NCBI RefSeq assembly: GCF_020497125.1
Contig: NC_059082.1
Span: 30,774,965-30,838,964, forward strand
Reading direction: 5' to 3'
Length of the DNA stretch: 64,000 nt
Source of the DNA: Mauremys mutica
Lineage: Eukaryota > Chordata > Testudines > Geoemydidae
Every line of letters starts with the position of its first letter. The first letter of the stretch is position 1. The notes under the pieces are model-generated. The model saw only the letters and a list, made by a program, of their open reading frames with translations, was not told the origin of the DNA and did no database searches. Positions 35,332 through 46,399 of the stretch are shown here, in pieces. The position numbers and the translations under genes were made by a program.

Positions 35332-37887
35332 AGACTTATGTCACGTAACCAACAGTAATGTGGGTGGGGAACAGGGAGAGGGATTCAACCCTGCCTCCCC
35401 GTACACAACACGCACAACCCCTTACCTGTGTCTCCTTCCCCAGTGCAAGCACCAGGATAGCCCAATCCCCTGGATAGGTGCTAAGGCGGGAAATGGTACA
35501 ATGAGTCACTCAGAGGAACTCCAGCTGCTTCCAAGAATGCCTCCCTATCCCCAAACCTAACAGGGGTGGGTGGAGTCTGTTTCCCTCAACCCAGCCAAAA
35601 CCCCATACCCTGTTGAGCAGGATGAGTATTTTATCATCATAGAACACTGGCCAATTTGTGCACTGTTGATTTCATAAGCAAGATGTACATTAAATGAGTA
35701 AAGGACAATGGTGGTCAGATTTTAAAATAGGTGATAAAAATTCTCATGCTCAATAGAACCACACTGTTGCATAAATATATTCTAATTAGATTATATATTT
35801 ACTTGAATTGCATCGACAGTCAAGCTAGTTTGTCACCAGTGAATAATACATTATTGAGTCTTCTTCAGTCAGTCACTCTTAAGTTCTTTTGTGGACCCAA
35901 AATATATCAATGCGTATCTGTAGCCAGAGACAAAGTATCCAAATAATTTGCATTGGACCAGAAACAAGATCTAGGATTTACATCAGTCAACCTGAGAAAA
36001 TTGTCCTTAACTTCTTCAATTTATTTAATTTAATACCCAATGGATCACCAATAACATTTGAAAGCATGCAGTAAAAAGGCTATGCTATAACAACAAAATA
36101 GTAGTTTAGCATTAGGAGATATATTTTTAAGGGTATGTTGTCAGTAGCATCTAGGTGTCTTACTGGTTGCTTATCGGGGGTGACAGGTTTGCTATCTACT
36201 ATCAGCCAGTGGGGTCTTTACTTCCACTTCTGTGCAGTTAATTAGAAGTTTACTTCCCATTAGTGTTATTGGGAAATTTCTGCCTAAATTCCCTGTCCAT
36301 TAAGGGGGAAATAGTTACTTCTTTTAATGGCCACTGGAGCGGACAATATGGTTTCTCCAAAAAGTTACTAATTATTTGAGATTTTGGACAAATTAGACAT
36401 CAGGTGGAAAGTGACCTATTCTCGTGGCTTCTGGAACCCTTCCAAGTTTGGATCAAATAAAGATTCAAGAGAGCATACAGCCCTTGAAGTTCAAAAAGGT
36501 TCTGGTTTTGAATAATCTGAATTGACCCTGTGATCAATGCAAACTGAGAACCCATAGGAAGATTCACCCCAGTTTGTTGGAAACTGCCAGGGGACTGTTG
36601 GCCATATTTGAGAACACAACTCCCTGGACGTGCGCTCCCTGGAACCTGGCCCAACTAACCCCAGACAGCACTGATTCATCTTTATTTTACTACACATCAC
36701 TAGCTACAGTGATGCATAAACCCAGGGTTTGCTGGAACCACATGTCAAACCCTGACTTTCCTCTGAGCTACAGTGGAGGTGTATGCAGGTTAGAGTTAGA
36801 GTTAATGTGCAAGACAGGAAGGTTACCATGAGAGCTTCCACTGAATAGAATGGAGATATTGCTGCAAACATCTCACTATCCTGGAGAGCTTATCATCATT
36901 CTAATGACCACCATGTAGTCACGATACTTGGTAACTTCTGTATAGCTTGTACTATTAACCCAATTAAAGCTCAGCCATGCAATTAGGAATGCTGTACAGG
37001 TACTGTAAGAACAACTTTTTTCATATTTCTGTAGAGTGGTAGCAAAATGGTATACCATACATCCCTCATTATGGGCCATTGCAGATGTCTTATTTGCTTC
37101 AATAGGGGGATTTGCTTGAAGAAAGACTTTGGGTGAGATTCATTCAAATTTTCATATAACTTGACCATAGCAAGAGGTTCAGCAGAAGAGGAATTACAAT
37201 CTGTTCACTGCAATCTGTTCAGTGCATTGAAATAATGTGAAACTTCCATTCTTCCTGTCTATGAATGGTTTCACAGTAGCAAAGTACACTATGAGCAAGT
37301 TCCTTCTGTACACACAAAAGAGACCTATGCAGAAGAGGAACTGATCCTTTCCGCTCCCAGGTTCAAATTGCACTTCATTAAAGTGTCCAAATGTGGCAGC
37401 AGGTTGCACCCAGACAGAGGACAGGCTATCACCATACTACATGTGTATGTCCTATGTATTCAACCCTGCGCTCACTGAAATAAATGGCAAAACTACTACT
37501 GAGTCCAATGGTGCATCTATGTTGTAGCACTAAGAATGCCAGAAAATTAATATTTTTGCATTTTAGTCAAGATGAGCTTAACTTAATTGATGTCAGCTTT
37601 TGCTAACAAGCATGATTTCTCTGGTACACCAAGAGGGGAGCAAAGCCAATTATTTTGGTATTAACTGTTGCTGTAATGAAGCCTTGGGTCCCTTGGGCCA
37701 CTTGTCTCTCCCTATACCCACAATGACATCAGGGAAGGGAACTGACAATTCCCTCATCTTCGAGTGGGTGCTAACGCACATTCTTCCTACTGTCTCTGCC
37801 TTCTTCAGTGTCAGAAGTCAGTTTGCATTTCAGTGGGACACCTGGCAACAGTCATCCCCAAGCTAACTGTCTATACAACCGATACTG
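35332..37887. other. Anonymous sequence
   Basis: No gene or assignable repeat. ORFs such as 36574-36831 (+) and 37600-37866 (+) have no motifs. Confidence 0.4.
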
Positions 37888-37889
37888 TA

Positions 37890-38052
37890 CAGTAACTCCT
37901 CACTTAATGTTGTAGTTATGTTCCTGAAAAATGCAACTTTAAGTGAAACGATGTTAAGCGAATCCAATTTCCCCATAAGAATTAATGTAAATGAAGGGGG
38001 TTAGGTTCCAGGGAAATTTTTTTCACCAGACAAAAGACATACACACATATAC

Positions 38053-38101
<49 letters not shown>

Positions 38102-38797
38102 AAGTTTTAAACAAAATTTAATATTGGTACACAGTGATGATAATTGTGAAGCTTGGTTGAGGTGGAGGAGTCAGAGGGTGGGATATTTCCCTTACTGCTA
38201 AATGATGAACTAGCAATTGGCTGAGCCCTCAAGAGTTAACTCTCTCACTCTTCAAGGCAGCAGGAATGGAGGGAGATATGCGCATTTCCCTTAAGTACAC
38301 TGCCTTGTTAATTAGATCAGCTTGTTGAGACCGCAGCTGCTACAAGCTCCCTTCATCCTCCACCCTGCTCTATGGAAGATGGGGTACGTGGGGTGCTGGA
38401 GCAGGGGGAGGGGGACACCTTGACATTAGCCCCCCTCTTCCCTCCCTCCCCCCGGCACTGCAAGCAGGAGTCTCGGGGAGCAGCTCCAAGGCAGAGGGCA
38501 GGGGCAGCACAGGGCAGTGGGGGGAAGGACCCAGCTGAACTGCAGGCAGCTGCTGCACAGGGAACTTAGGGGAGCGGGGAGCTGAGAGGGGGGCTGCCGG
38601 TCCACCCTGGTTCCAAGCCCCCCCATCAGCTAGCTCCAACGGGCTGCTCTTCCTGCAAGCAGTAGACAAAGCAGGCAGTTGCCAAATGACGTTAGAAGGG
38701 AGCATTACACAACTTTAAACGAGCATGTTCCCTAATTGATCAGCAATGTAACAATGAAACAACTTTAACCGGGATGACTTTACGTGAGAAGTTACTG
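37890..38797. mobile_element. Tigger/mariner-like non-autonomous element
   Basis: Ends CAGTAACTCCTCACTT and (reverse complement) CAGTAACTTCTCACGT, flanked by TA on both sides (37888-37889 and 38798-38799). A TA target with CAGT-type ends is typical of pogo/Tigger elements of the Tc1/mariner superfamily. The interior has a long CA microsatellite (38041-38097) and a GC-rich block (about 38350-38640). ORFs inside the GC block are composition effects. No transposase motif was seen. Confidence 0.75.
38041..38097. repeat. CA microsatellite
   Basis: Interrupted ACACACATATACACATACAT followed by a pure CA run of about 36 bases. Confidence 0.95.
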
Positions 38798-38799
38798 TA

Positions 38800-39371
38800 T
38801 GTAAAAACAGCTTACTTGGCGTAGAATGGGGGGGACGGGGGAAGAGCAGGAAATCACAAAAGTCAAGCAGACTAAAATACTCTGTAAAGCATAGCTAGCT
38901 AGGCTGTAAGCTCACCCATCAGAACAGATATTGATACAAGTACAACATATTTGATTAGGTTCACTCTTCTTTTTATGCAACCTTTTAAGGTTCTTCTCAA
39001 TTGCATGGATTCACATCTATATATTCAAGAGACATTTCCAAAGGAATCTATGAACTTTTCTAAGGGAGGAGCCATACATAAACAGATTAAGTAGCCCAGA
39101 AGATTTAAGTTCAACAGTTTCAATGGGTCTCTACCTCCCTTGGTGTGTCTGACATATACGTTCCATGAAGCAGCTGCTAGAAGAAACCTAAGGGATCTCT
39201 CTGTATCCTAGCTGAAAACAGCGTGGAAAAGTAAAAAGAATAAAGATATATAAATTCAACATATCATAATAGCAAATACAATTCAATACAGGGTGACAAG
39301 ATAGCACCAGTCTCAACTGCAATACTAAAATGAGGCTGTGTTATAAAGTGCTTTAGCAAGTATAACCTGCA
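38800..39371. other. Anonymous sequence
   Basis: Nothing recognisable beyond simple AT-rich DNA. Confidence 0.4.
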
Positions 39372-39592
39372 GTGTTCTACCCACACACCTAGTGGGCAGG
39401 GCACTTGTGTCGGATGCAAGAGACCCGGATTCTATTTCAGGCTGTCACTGGCTGATCTGGAAACAGTCACTTTATCTCTCTGTGCCTTCTCTTTCCCATT
39501 TGTAAAATGGAGATAATGATGCTGATTTCTTTTGTAAAGCAATGGAGATCTGCTGATTAAAAGCACGCTATGTGGGCTAGGTATCATTATCA
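39372..39592 (+). repeat. Near full-length MIR SINE
   Basis: From GTGGGCAGGGCACT through AGACCCGGATTCTATTTCAG, TCACTGGCTGATCTGGAAAC, CTTTATCTCTCTGTGCCTTC, then CCCATTTGTAAAATGGAGAT and GGTATCATTATCAT. This reproduces the MIR order: tRNA-like head, core, 'cctctctgtgcctcagttt-catctgtaaaatggggat', tail. Confidence 0.78.
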
Positions 39593-39599
39593 TCTACTG

Positions 39600-40637
39600 T
39601 CCAGATCTCACTAAAGAACTATTGTAAGAAATACATTACCTGATGAACTTTTGTAAATGAAAAATATACAAATACTGTTCAACTCACTGTCTTCACGTAA
39701 CCTGGTTCTGGAATTTTCTCTCTCATGAAGTCGTGTGCTTAGTCCTCTGACCACAAGCACAGCACTTATTCCAATAATATCCACATTTTGTTTGAGGACT
39801 AGCTGTAGCCATCTTGGGATCTAATGAGCAGTTATATCTTGCATTTCACAGCCATCATTTGCACCCCCAGGCAGCCATGTAATATCAACTTTTGATTCAT
39901 ATTCTATTTTGCTAAGGGGAAAAAAAAATCTTTGTTTTTCATAAAAGTTAAGCCATTGCATGATCATCATATTAACATATTACAGCAATTTCAGATGAAT
40001 GGCAACTGAATATATAAGAAGTAGTATATTTATTCAAGGAAGTTTTACAAAACTTGCTGGTTGACAAATACCTATCTCCTTATTTCAACATATTTGTATA
40101 CATACAGTGTACTCTGTTAATAGATTTTCCACTGGAAGCCTTCTCTAATATGCACTAAATATATACGTGGCATAATGGTGCATACAAGAAATAGTAAGTG
40201 GCTAATACTAACTGCTTATTAAAGAAACTACTATCTCCTTTCCCTTTCTGCCCTGTACCAAGTTACTAGGAGCAATTAATAAGGAAAAAAATATAGCAAT
40301 ACATTACATTCTGCCTATCCTAGCAACTCATTCCATCTACAGCCGCATTAGATCTCTTCAACCAACATGCAAGATCTAAACAAGACCACACCGTGGAACA
40401 TCTTATCATTATAATAAAAATGCCCAGGAAAAGACTTCAAAATGAAACATTGTGCAAAAAATCCCCAACAAATGCCGCCTATTGGCTTATTTCACACATT
40501 CATCTGATGAAAGAGACATTTTCACTATAGCTACATTAAAATGAGTAAAAACAAGAAAAAAATGAATAATTCCATACAGCAGATTATGATTAATACGCCT
40601 AAAATACAACTATGCTTATCTCTAGAAAAATAGGTAA
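39600..40637. other. Anonymous AT-rich sequence
   Basis: No recognisable feature. Confidence 0.4.
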
Positions 40638-40817
40638 TGTTGTTGTAGCGGTGTCGATCCCAGGATACGAGAGAGACAAGGGGGTGAGGTAATACCTTTG
40701 ATTGGACCAACTTCTGTTGGTGAGAGAGACAAGTTCTGTGTAGCTCGAAAGCTTGTCTCTCTCACCAATAGAAGTTGGTCCAATCAATGATATTACCTCA
40801 CTCACCTTGACTCTCTG
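40638..40817. mobile_element. Fold-back Penelope-like tail
   Basis: The arm at about 40669-40733 and the arm at about 40752-40816 are inverted copies, each with CTCACCAA-AGAAGTTGGTCC and GGTAATATC-type sequence, separated by TTCTGTGTAGCTCGAAAG. The arm sequence equals the 3' tail of the Penelope-like fragment at 25.6-25.7 kb. The ORF at 40599-40805 is a shadow. Whether this is a Penelope tail or a SINE built from one is not settled. Confidence 0.7.
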
Positions 40818-40819
40818 AG

Positions 40820-41520
40820 CACTGAAAATGACTTATTTTAAAAATGCTTCAGATAGTAAAAAACAAAAACAAAAAAACCTGAACATAAGCCTACTGTCTG
40901 TTAATGCAGATGTGTAGATGACCACCTGTTCAGGTTTTGACAGGGTTATCCATTGACAGAGACATGGGCAAAGAGATGGTATGAAAATTAATTGAAACAA
41001 GAAATTTAAAAAATCTGAAATAATTCTTTAAAATCCTTAGAAAACAATCTATAAGTAAAAAAATATAGACTGATATTTGAAAAGGTTCCATGTGATACAG
41101 TCATCTGCGTGTGGTGTTCTTTGCTTAGCAGCATAATCTCAATTCCATACACAGGGCTTGAGACACAGAACACCTGAGAGCTGCTCAGCTAAAGCCCAGA
41201 ACATTTATTTAAGACTATTTTCCTGAGACATAGTGGAGACATGTATGGTTGCAGAATCCTAACATCTTCTGTGTAACTTAATCCATTCAGCTCCAGCTGC
41301 TTATGGGAAAGGTAGAGTCTCCTCAATTTCATGAACAGGATAGTAGCTTACAGAGACATTGTACATGTTATAGAAATTAACATACCAATAAAAAGATGCA
41401 GCTTTATTAAGGCACAATTTTATGTGTAAAAACATGCAACACCACCACATTTTATTTTACTAAGCAATAACCTGGGAATAGTTATGTAACTGAAAGTCAC
41501 TCAAGTGAACTGTAGCTAAG
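40820..41520. other. Anonymous sequence
   Basis: Nothing recognisable. Confidence 0.4.
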
Positions 41521-41620
41521 TTTCAGAGTAGCAGCCGTGTTAGTCTGTATCCGCAAAAAGAACAGGAGTACTTGTGGCACCTTAGAGACTAATGTGCCAC
41601 AAGTACTCCTGTTCTTTTTG
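41521..41620 (+). mobile_element. Turtle Penelope/SINE-type tail with a perfect hairpin
   Basis: Begins TTTCAGAGTAGCAGCCGTGT, then TAGTCTGTATCCGC, a very common turtle interspersed repeat as I recall it. The last part folds back: 41554-41580 and 41594-41620 are perfect 27-bp inverted copies around a 13-nt loop. Flanks GTAGCTAAG and GTAACCAAG could be a diverged TSD. Class (Penelope-like versus SINE) is uncertain. Confidence 0.75.
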
Positions 41621-41851
41621 TAACCAAGCTAGCTCATTGGATACCCTGTAGAAGGGCAGATCACATAGTATATAATCATTTGTTCAAAGTTTTTAAAATC
41701 TAATTTCAAGTATTCTGTCCTGCTGTACATCAGAACAAGTCTGGGCCACCAGCAGAGGTCTATTAGGTTTTTAGCCTATCCAAGATACAGTACAAGGGAA
41801 TATATTTGCTTTCTTAAGGGTAGGTATGTACATTTGTCTTGCTGACAGCAT

Positions 41852-41974
41852 TAGGGTGACCAGACAGCACGTGTGAAAAATCAGGACGGGGATGGGGGGT
41901 AATAAGCCTCTATATAAGAAAAAGCCCCAAATATCGGGACTCTCCCTATAAAATCGGGAGATCTGGTCACTCCA
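41852..41974. mobile_element. 124-bp-family palindromic hAT MITE, copy 2
   Basis: Ends TAGGGTGACCAGA and TCTGGTCACTCCA (two changes), perfect 8-bp TSD GACAGCAT at 41844-41851 and 41975-41982. The interior is in the opposite orientation to 35200-35323. Confidence 0.93.
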
Positions 41975-41982
41975 GACAGCAT

Positions 41983-44650
41983 GTTGGATTTTAGTTTGTT
42001 TAGGTTTTCATCTTGTTTATCCCTTCTTTCTGAAATGCACAGTCTGAGCCAGGGAGCCTGACAGCACTGAATTATGAGAAGTTTAGAAAGAATTGTATGC
42101 AGATGGTGGAAAAATACCGTATTACCTTATCAACATCAATATTAACATAACCTAATACAAGACAACAGAATTATATTTATGATGACTATGTGTAATCACA
42201 TAAGACCCTGGGGTAAAACATCTCCTAGATTATCTGGCTCAATTTAATTAACGCTACCATTCTTTTTTATATACCAAGATTTAATGAAAATAAATTAAAC
42301 TTCGTGGGCTATCCTTAGACTCCATGTTTATTTGGCTCCTGAAAAGACATCAGCCCATATATTTTGTCAACTCCATCAAAATAGAAGATCCTTTCACGGA
42401 CAAGTGGGAGGTGAGATACTCTTCATTTTCACTCTAACAATTTGTGCTGGAAATCACAATAGAAAACTATATTTTGGCAAAGTAATTACAGATGAGTAAA
42501 GTGAAAAAGGATCCAGAGGGCAGACTGCCTAACAGTCAACAGAAAATGTCTGCTATCTCACAGCTGTAAAAGCTGTTCCAGTCAAGTAGTACAGAGTCTC
42601 TGCCTGCAATCCCCAACAAAACAAGAATCGTAAACGAATAGGCCAGCAGTGGACAGCATTTAAAGAACTAAGAGACCCAATTTCAGCAATCTGAACACAA
42701 TGGGACCAACTATTGAAAGCCAATTAAACACTAAGATGGACACTACATGGTACAACTTACCACAGCTAACACTTCAGGTATAATTTTGCCAAACCTATTC
42801 CATCAAATAGCGCAAAACAACTACAATTATTTATTTAAACAAATAATCATAGTACCTAGCATAATGGGGCCTTGATCCCAAATACAAATTATTATCATTG
42901 AAATACTAAAGGAAAAAGGAATTCTACTTCTCTCCAGAAGGGGAAGTATTTGATACAGAAGATAGATTATAATTTCCTATTTGTTGCTTCCCTTCCCTCC
43001 CCCGTCATTTATGGCCTTTGACCTATAGAAGGTGTCACCTACAGAACCTATCCCAGTTGTAGTGACACTGCAGGAAAAGAATACACCCTGCGCCTAGTGC
43101 CCGAAGGACTTCCATGGGTTACTACTGAGCAGGAATTTTAAGGGTTAAATTCAGGACATATCTTAAGGGTCAGACTAAGTCTAATAAGACTTTTAAAAGA
43201 AATTAAAAGGCCTTTACATACTGTACGAAATAATAAACCAATCAAGCCTCATATAAGCCTCAGGACTATTTTAAAGGATCAACAGGGTAAGTTTTAAGAA
43301 AATGACAAACATTTTGAGCAAAACACTAGCAAAAATATATTTACAGTAGGATTGTCTTGCTTTGTTGATTGCAAATGATGTTCAAATCAGGTAAGTATTT
43401 GAGAATAGAAAAATGAGAAGAAGAAGAATCCACAATGTGAACAGAGATTGCAAGATGCTTGTCAAGAATGCAATGCAGGCATTGCCCTAGAAAACAAATC
43501 AGACCAACACGCAGTGTTAGTAAAGAGAAGGGTGCAGTTCACCCCATGTCCTATGGAAAGAATATTTTAAAAACCTCAAACCAAGTCCTACTCATCATTC
43601 ATTTACATAATACCTGTCATACCTAATGCTTTACAAATTGCCTATGGAGGAGCCACTGAATTTCAGCACCTTGGGTTACGAACCACCCAGCAACTCCTAA
43701 CAGGGCAAGTAACATTACACAAAGGCAGAAAGCGAGGATCATCTGGACAGAGGGGCACAGGGCAGCAGAACTATCCAAAAAACTGGAAAAAGAAACCCAG
43801 GGAAAGCAGCAGCAGCCTTGGAGGGGAGCAGGAAGACCAGCCTACTGAGGAGGGTGGCTTGTCCATGGGTCAAACTGCCTGCTCTCAGAGATGAAGTACA
43901 GTGGAAAAATCCCATCACAGGTTAGCTAAAGAGAGAGGAACACAGAAAGCTTGAGCTAGCAGACGGGTGGAAGGTGATGCTGCTTCCCCTGACATCTCTG
44001 GTAACAGAGGGTATGTCAGGTCCAAAGAAGCACAAGCCTCAGTTTCCAAGAATGAAAGCTTGTCCCATTAAATATCTCGCTGACAAGATTTCTTAATAGC
44101 ATGAAGTATTTTTTTTCCTGGAGGAAAAAAAAAAATACCATTTTCTGACCAGCTCTAGAAAGTAGTTTCCTGAATATTCCAAGTTTAAGGTTTCTTATTC
44201 TACTGTATGATATTGGCCTTATAAACACAATTAATAAATGTTTTCATTAAGTCTCTGAGTACACCATAATTGTGTATCCTGTCAGTCATCTTACCATACA
44301 TCCAATACTATGGAGAGGGCAGATCTTTTCTGGCCCCAGGATTTAGGCAGACAGAAGAGAGCTTCAACAGAACATAGTTAACTAACTGTCCCCATAACAA
44401 GCCAAGCAGACAGAACCACTGAAATGCAGCATTGGGAGACCTACAGAGCTTTAGGCTCTACCATATGGAAAAATACTGAATGGACAGTAACAAGATGTCT
44501 GGGACAGAAATCTGACTTAGCAGGAATCAATTCTAATGATTCAGGGCATAAATGGATATTTATAGGAAACCTCTCACTCAAGACTGCACAATTGTTCAGG
44601 TGTTTTATGAAAGCTTTTATCTTCTTGAAGATTCAGATGTCGATCACTGA
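41983..44650. other. Anonymous sequence with an L2/MIR-like tail
   Basis: At 42836-42896 the string AGTACCTAGCATAATGGGGC then CTTGATCCCAAATACAAATT matches the common L2/MIR tail. Otherwise nothing assigned. Confidence 0.4.
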
Positions 44651-44679
44651 AAGTACATCTACACAACATGCTTCTTTTG

Positions 44680-45831
44680 GTGGTATGTAGCTGTGGCTGA
44701 AATCTTTGTACAAAATATGCCTTGTGAGGTATCATTTAAAAGCTAACAACACTGATTATTAATATTCTTGTGTAATCTATGTAGGAAATGCATATTATGA
44801 GTTATAGACATAAACTGAAATTATTACTAAAACGTGTTTACCAGACAAGTCTAGGGTGGGAGTACACTTTTTTCAAAGACAAAGGGCAAGCGGATACCTC
44901 CAGCTAGATGTCAACAAAGTTGATCGGCAAACACCTGTCAAGTGGCCATTCTTGGGCAATGAAGGGGGGCAAGAAAAGATCAATCTGCATATTAGCAAAC
45001 AACAACCTGGAACCTCTTTCACCATGACACTCCATGTCCCCTTCCTCACAGCTGAAATGAACTTTATCTCAGGGTAACCCTCCGGAAAATGCATTTCAAA
45101 GGGTGACTAGACAATAAAGGTGAGGGCAGAAAACACCCCAGGGTTTCTCTCTCTCTCTCTCTCCGTCTTTCACCTAAGATAAAGGAACTTTCACTCTGTG
45201 ACCCCAACACACTCCCAGTCCTGAATTTTCCCCATAATGTGTGTTCTGCGCTGTCCAGCCCTCTCCAGCCTAGACAGTTCAGATATTATAGGTCTATTGC
45301 CCCTGTAAAAGGTCAGTATTCAACAGGTTTTGCTATTTTAACCAGAGTTACCAAACAGTTCAGTTTAAACACACTGGATTAGTTTAGATTAAAAATTAAA
45401 ACAAGTTTATTTAACTACAAAGAGAGAGATTAAGTGAGTATAAGGTATTAAAGTCAGAAATGTTTATAAGAGAAATAAAGATAAAATGCTTTCTAATACC
45501 TAAACTTAAAATCTAGACTTGGTTCAAGGTAAAAATTCTTGCCACGTGTTTCCCAACTACAGGGCTGATCAAATTATCTGGTCACTCTGCAAATAGTAAC
45601 CAAGGCTGGTGGAAGCCAGAGTGTGATTGGAGCATTGCTGATAGGCTGCTGAACCAAACCTGCAGCTATAAACACAAACACTCAGGGTGTTACTTGCTCG
45701 CTGGTAGGTTGCTTGTGAGTGGCCCTGGTTGGGAGCTACAACAGGAAAGCATTATGAGGTACCCAAGGTTGTGGAGCAGGCAGTGACGACCCCTCACTGG
45801 TGTGGATTGCACCCCAGAATGTGACAGTAGA
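44680..45831. mobile_element. LTR-like retroelement sequence, non-coding
   Basis: Contains TGTGAGGTATCATT at 44723-44736, identical to 49951-49964 in the second LTR-like region, preceded in both by an ATGC-rich lead. A lead block to about 44860, a CT microsatellite (45146-45163) and a 45340-45560 block rich in AAATTAAAACAAGTTTATTT-type sequence follow. No reverse transcriptase, protease or envelope frame was found. It could be a solo LTR with flanks or part of an endogenous retroelement; class uncertain. Confidence 0.4.
45146..45163. repeat. (TC)9 microsatellite
   Basis: Uninterrupted TC run within the LTR-like region. Confidence 0.9.
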
Positions 45832-46059
45832 CAGGGCCAGCTCCAGGCACCAGCCCAGCAAGCAGCTGCTTGGGGCGGCCAATGGTGAGGGGCGGCACAG
45901 CCAGGTCTTCGGCGGCAGGTCCCTCAGTCCCTCTTGGAGCGAAGGACCAGCCGCCGAATTGCCACCGAAGACTGAAGTGGCAGCAGTAGAGCTGCAGATC
46001 ACAATTGCGGCTTTTTTTTCCCCCTGCTTTGGGCGGCAAAAACCTTGGAGCCGGCCCTG
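45832..46059. mobile_element. 228-bp CAGGGCC-type hAT MITE
   Basis: Ends CAGGGCCAGCTCCA and (reverse complement) CAGGGCCGGCTCCA are near-perfect inverted copies. Flanks ACAGTAGA (45824-45831) and ACAGAGTA (46060-46067) are similar but not identical, so the TSD is decayed or rearranged. Related in its ends to 58539-60081. Four overlapping ORFs here are shadows. Confidence 0.82.
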
Positions 46060-46088
46060 ACAGAGTATATACCTGGGTAGCCCACCTA
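46053..46088 (+). repeat. 36-bp direct duplication, copy 1
   Basis: Begins GGCCCTGACAGAG and ends GTAGCCCACCTA; exactly identical to 50843-50878. It spans the last seven bases of the 228-bp MITE and 29 bases of its flank. Confidence 0.95.
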
Positions 46089-46399
46089 GTATGGGTATAA
46101 ATAGCAGTGTAGATAGTGATGCACTACTTAGATGAGTAAAGGCATGCCTGAAGCTTGTGGGTATGTACTTGGGTATACACCTTACATGGCTCTCAGCTCA
46201 CCCAGGTGGTGTCTTCCAATCTACGCTGCTATTTTTTTTTAAAGCAGCCAGCTCCCTGCTGATTCCCTGTCAGAGCCTTTCACCGACACATGTAGCTACA
46301 CACAGCAGCATGGATGCAGCATGTTTATCACTACAGCAGGCAGGTACATGTACACTACACATCACTGCCAGGGGTGTGTACTGTAGATGTAGCCTGAAA

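Larger units (their letters stand above)
44651..46395. mobile_element. Possible DNA transposon split by an LTR-like insertion
   Basis: TACATCTACAC near 44654 and, inverted, GTAGATGTAGCCT ending at about 46395, may be the two ends of one element. The right part (46090-46395) has repeated 'cagcag', 'ctacac' modules often seen in turtle DNA transposons. No TSD was resolved, so the boundaries are tentative. Confidence 0.3.
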
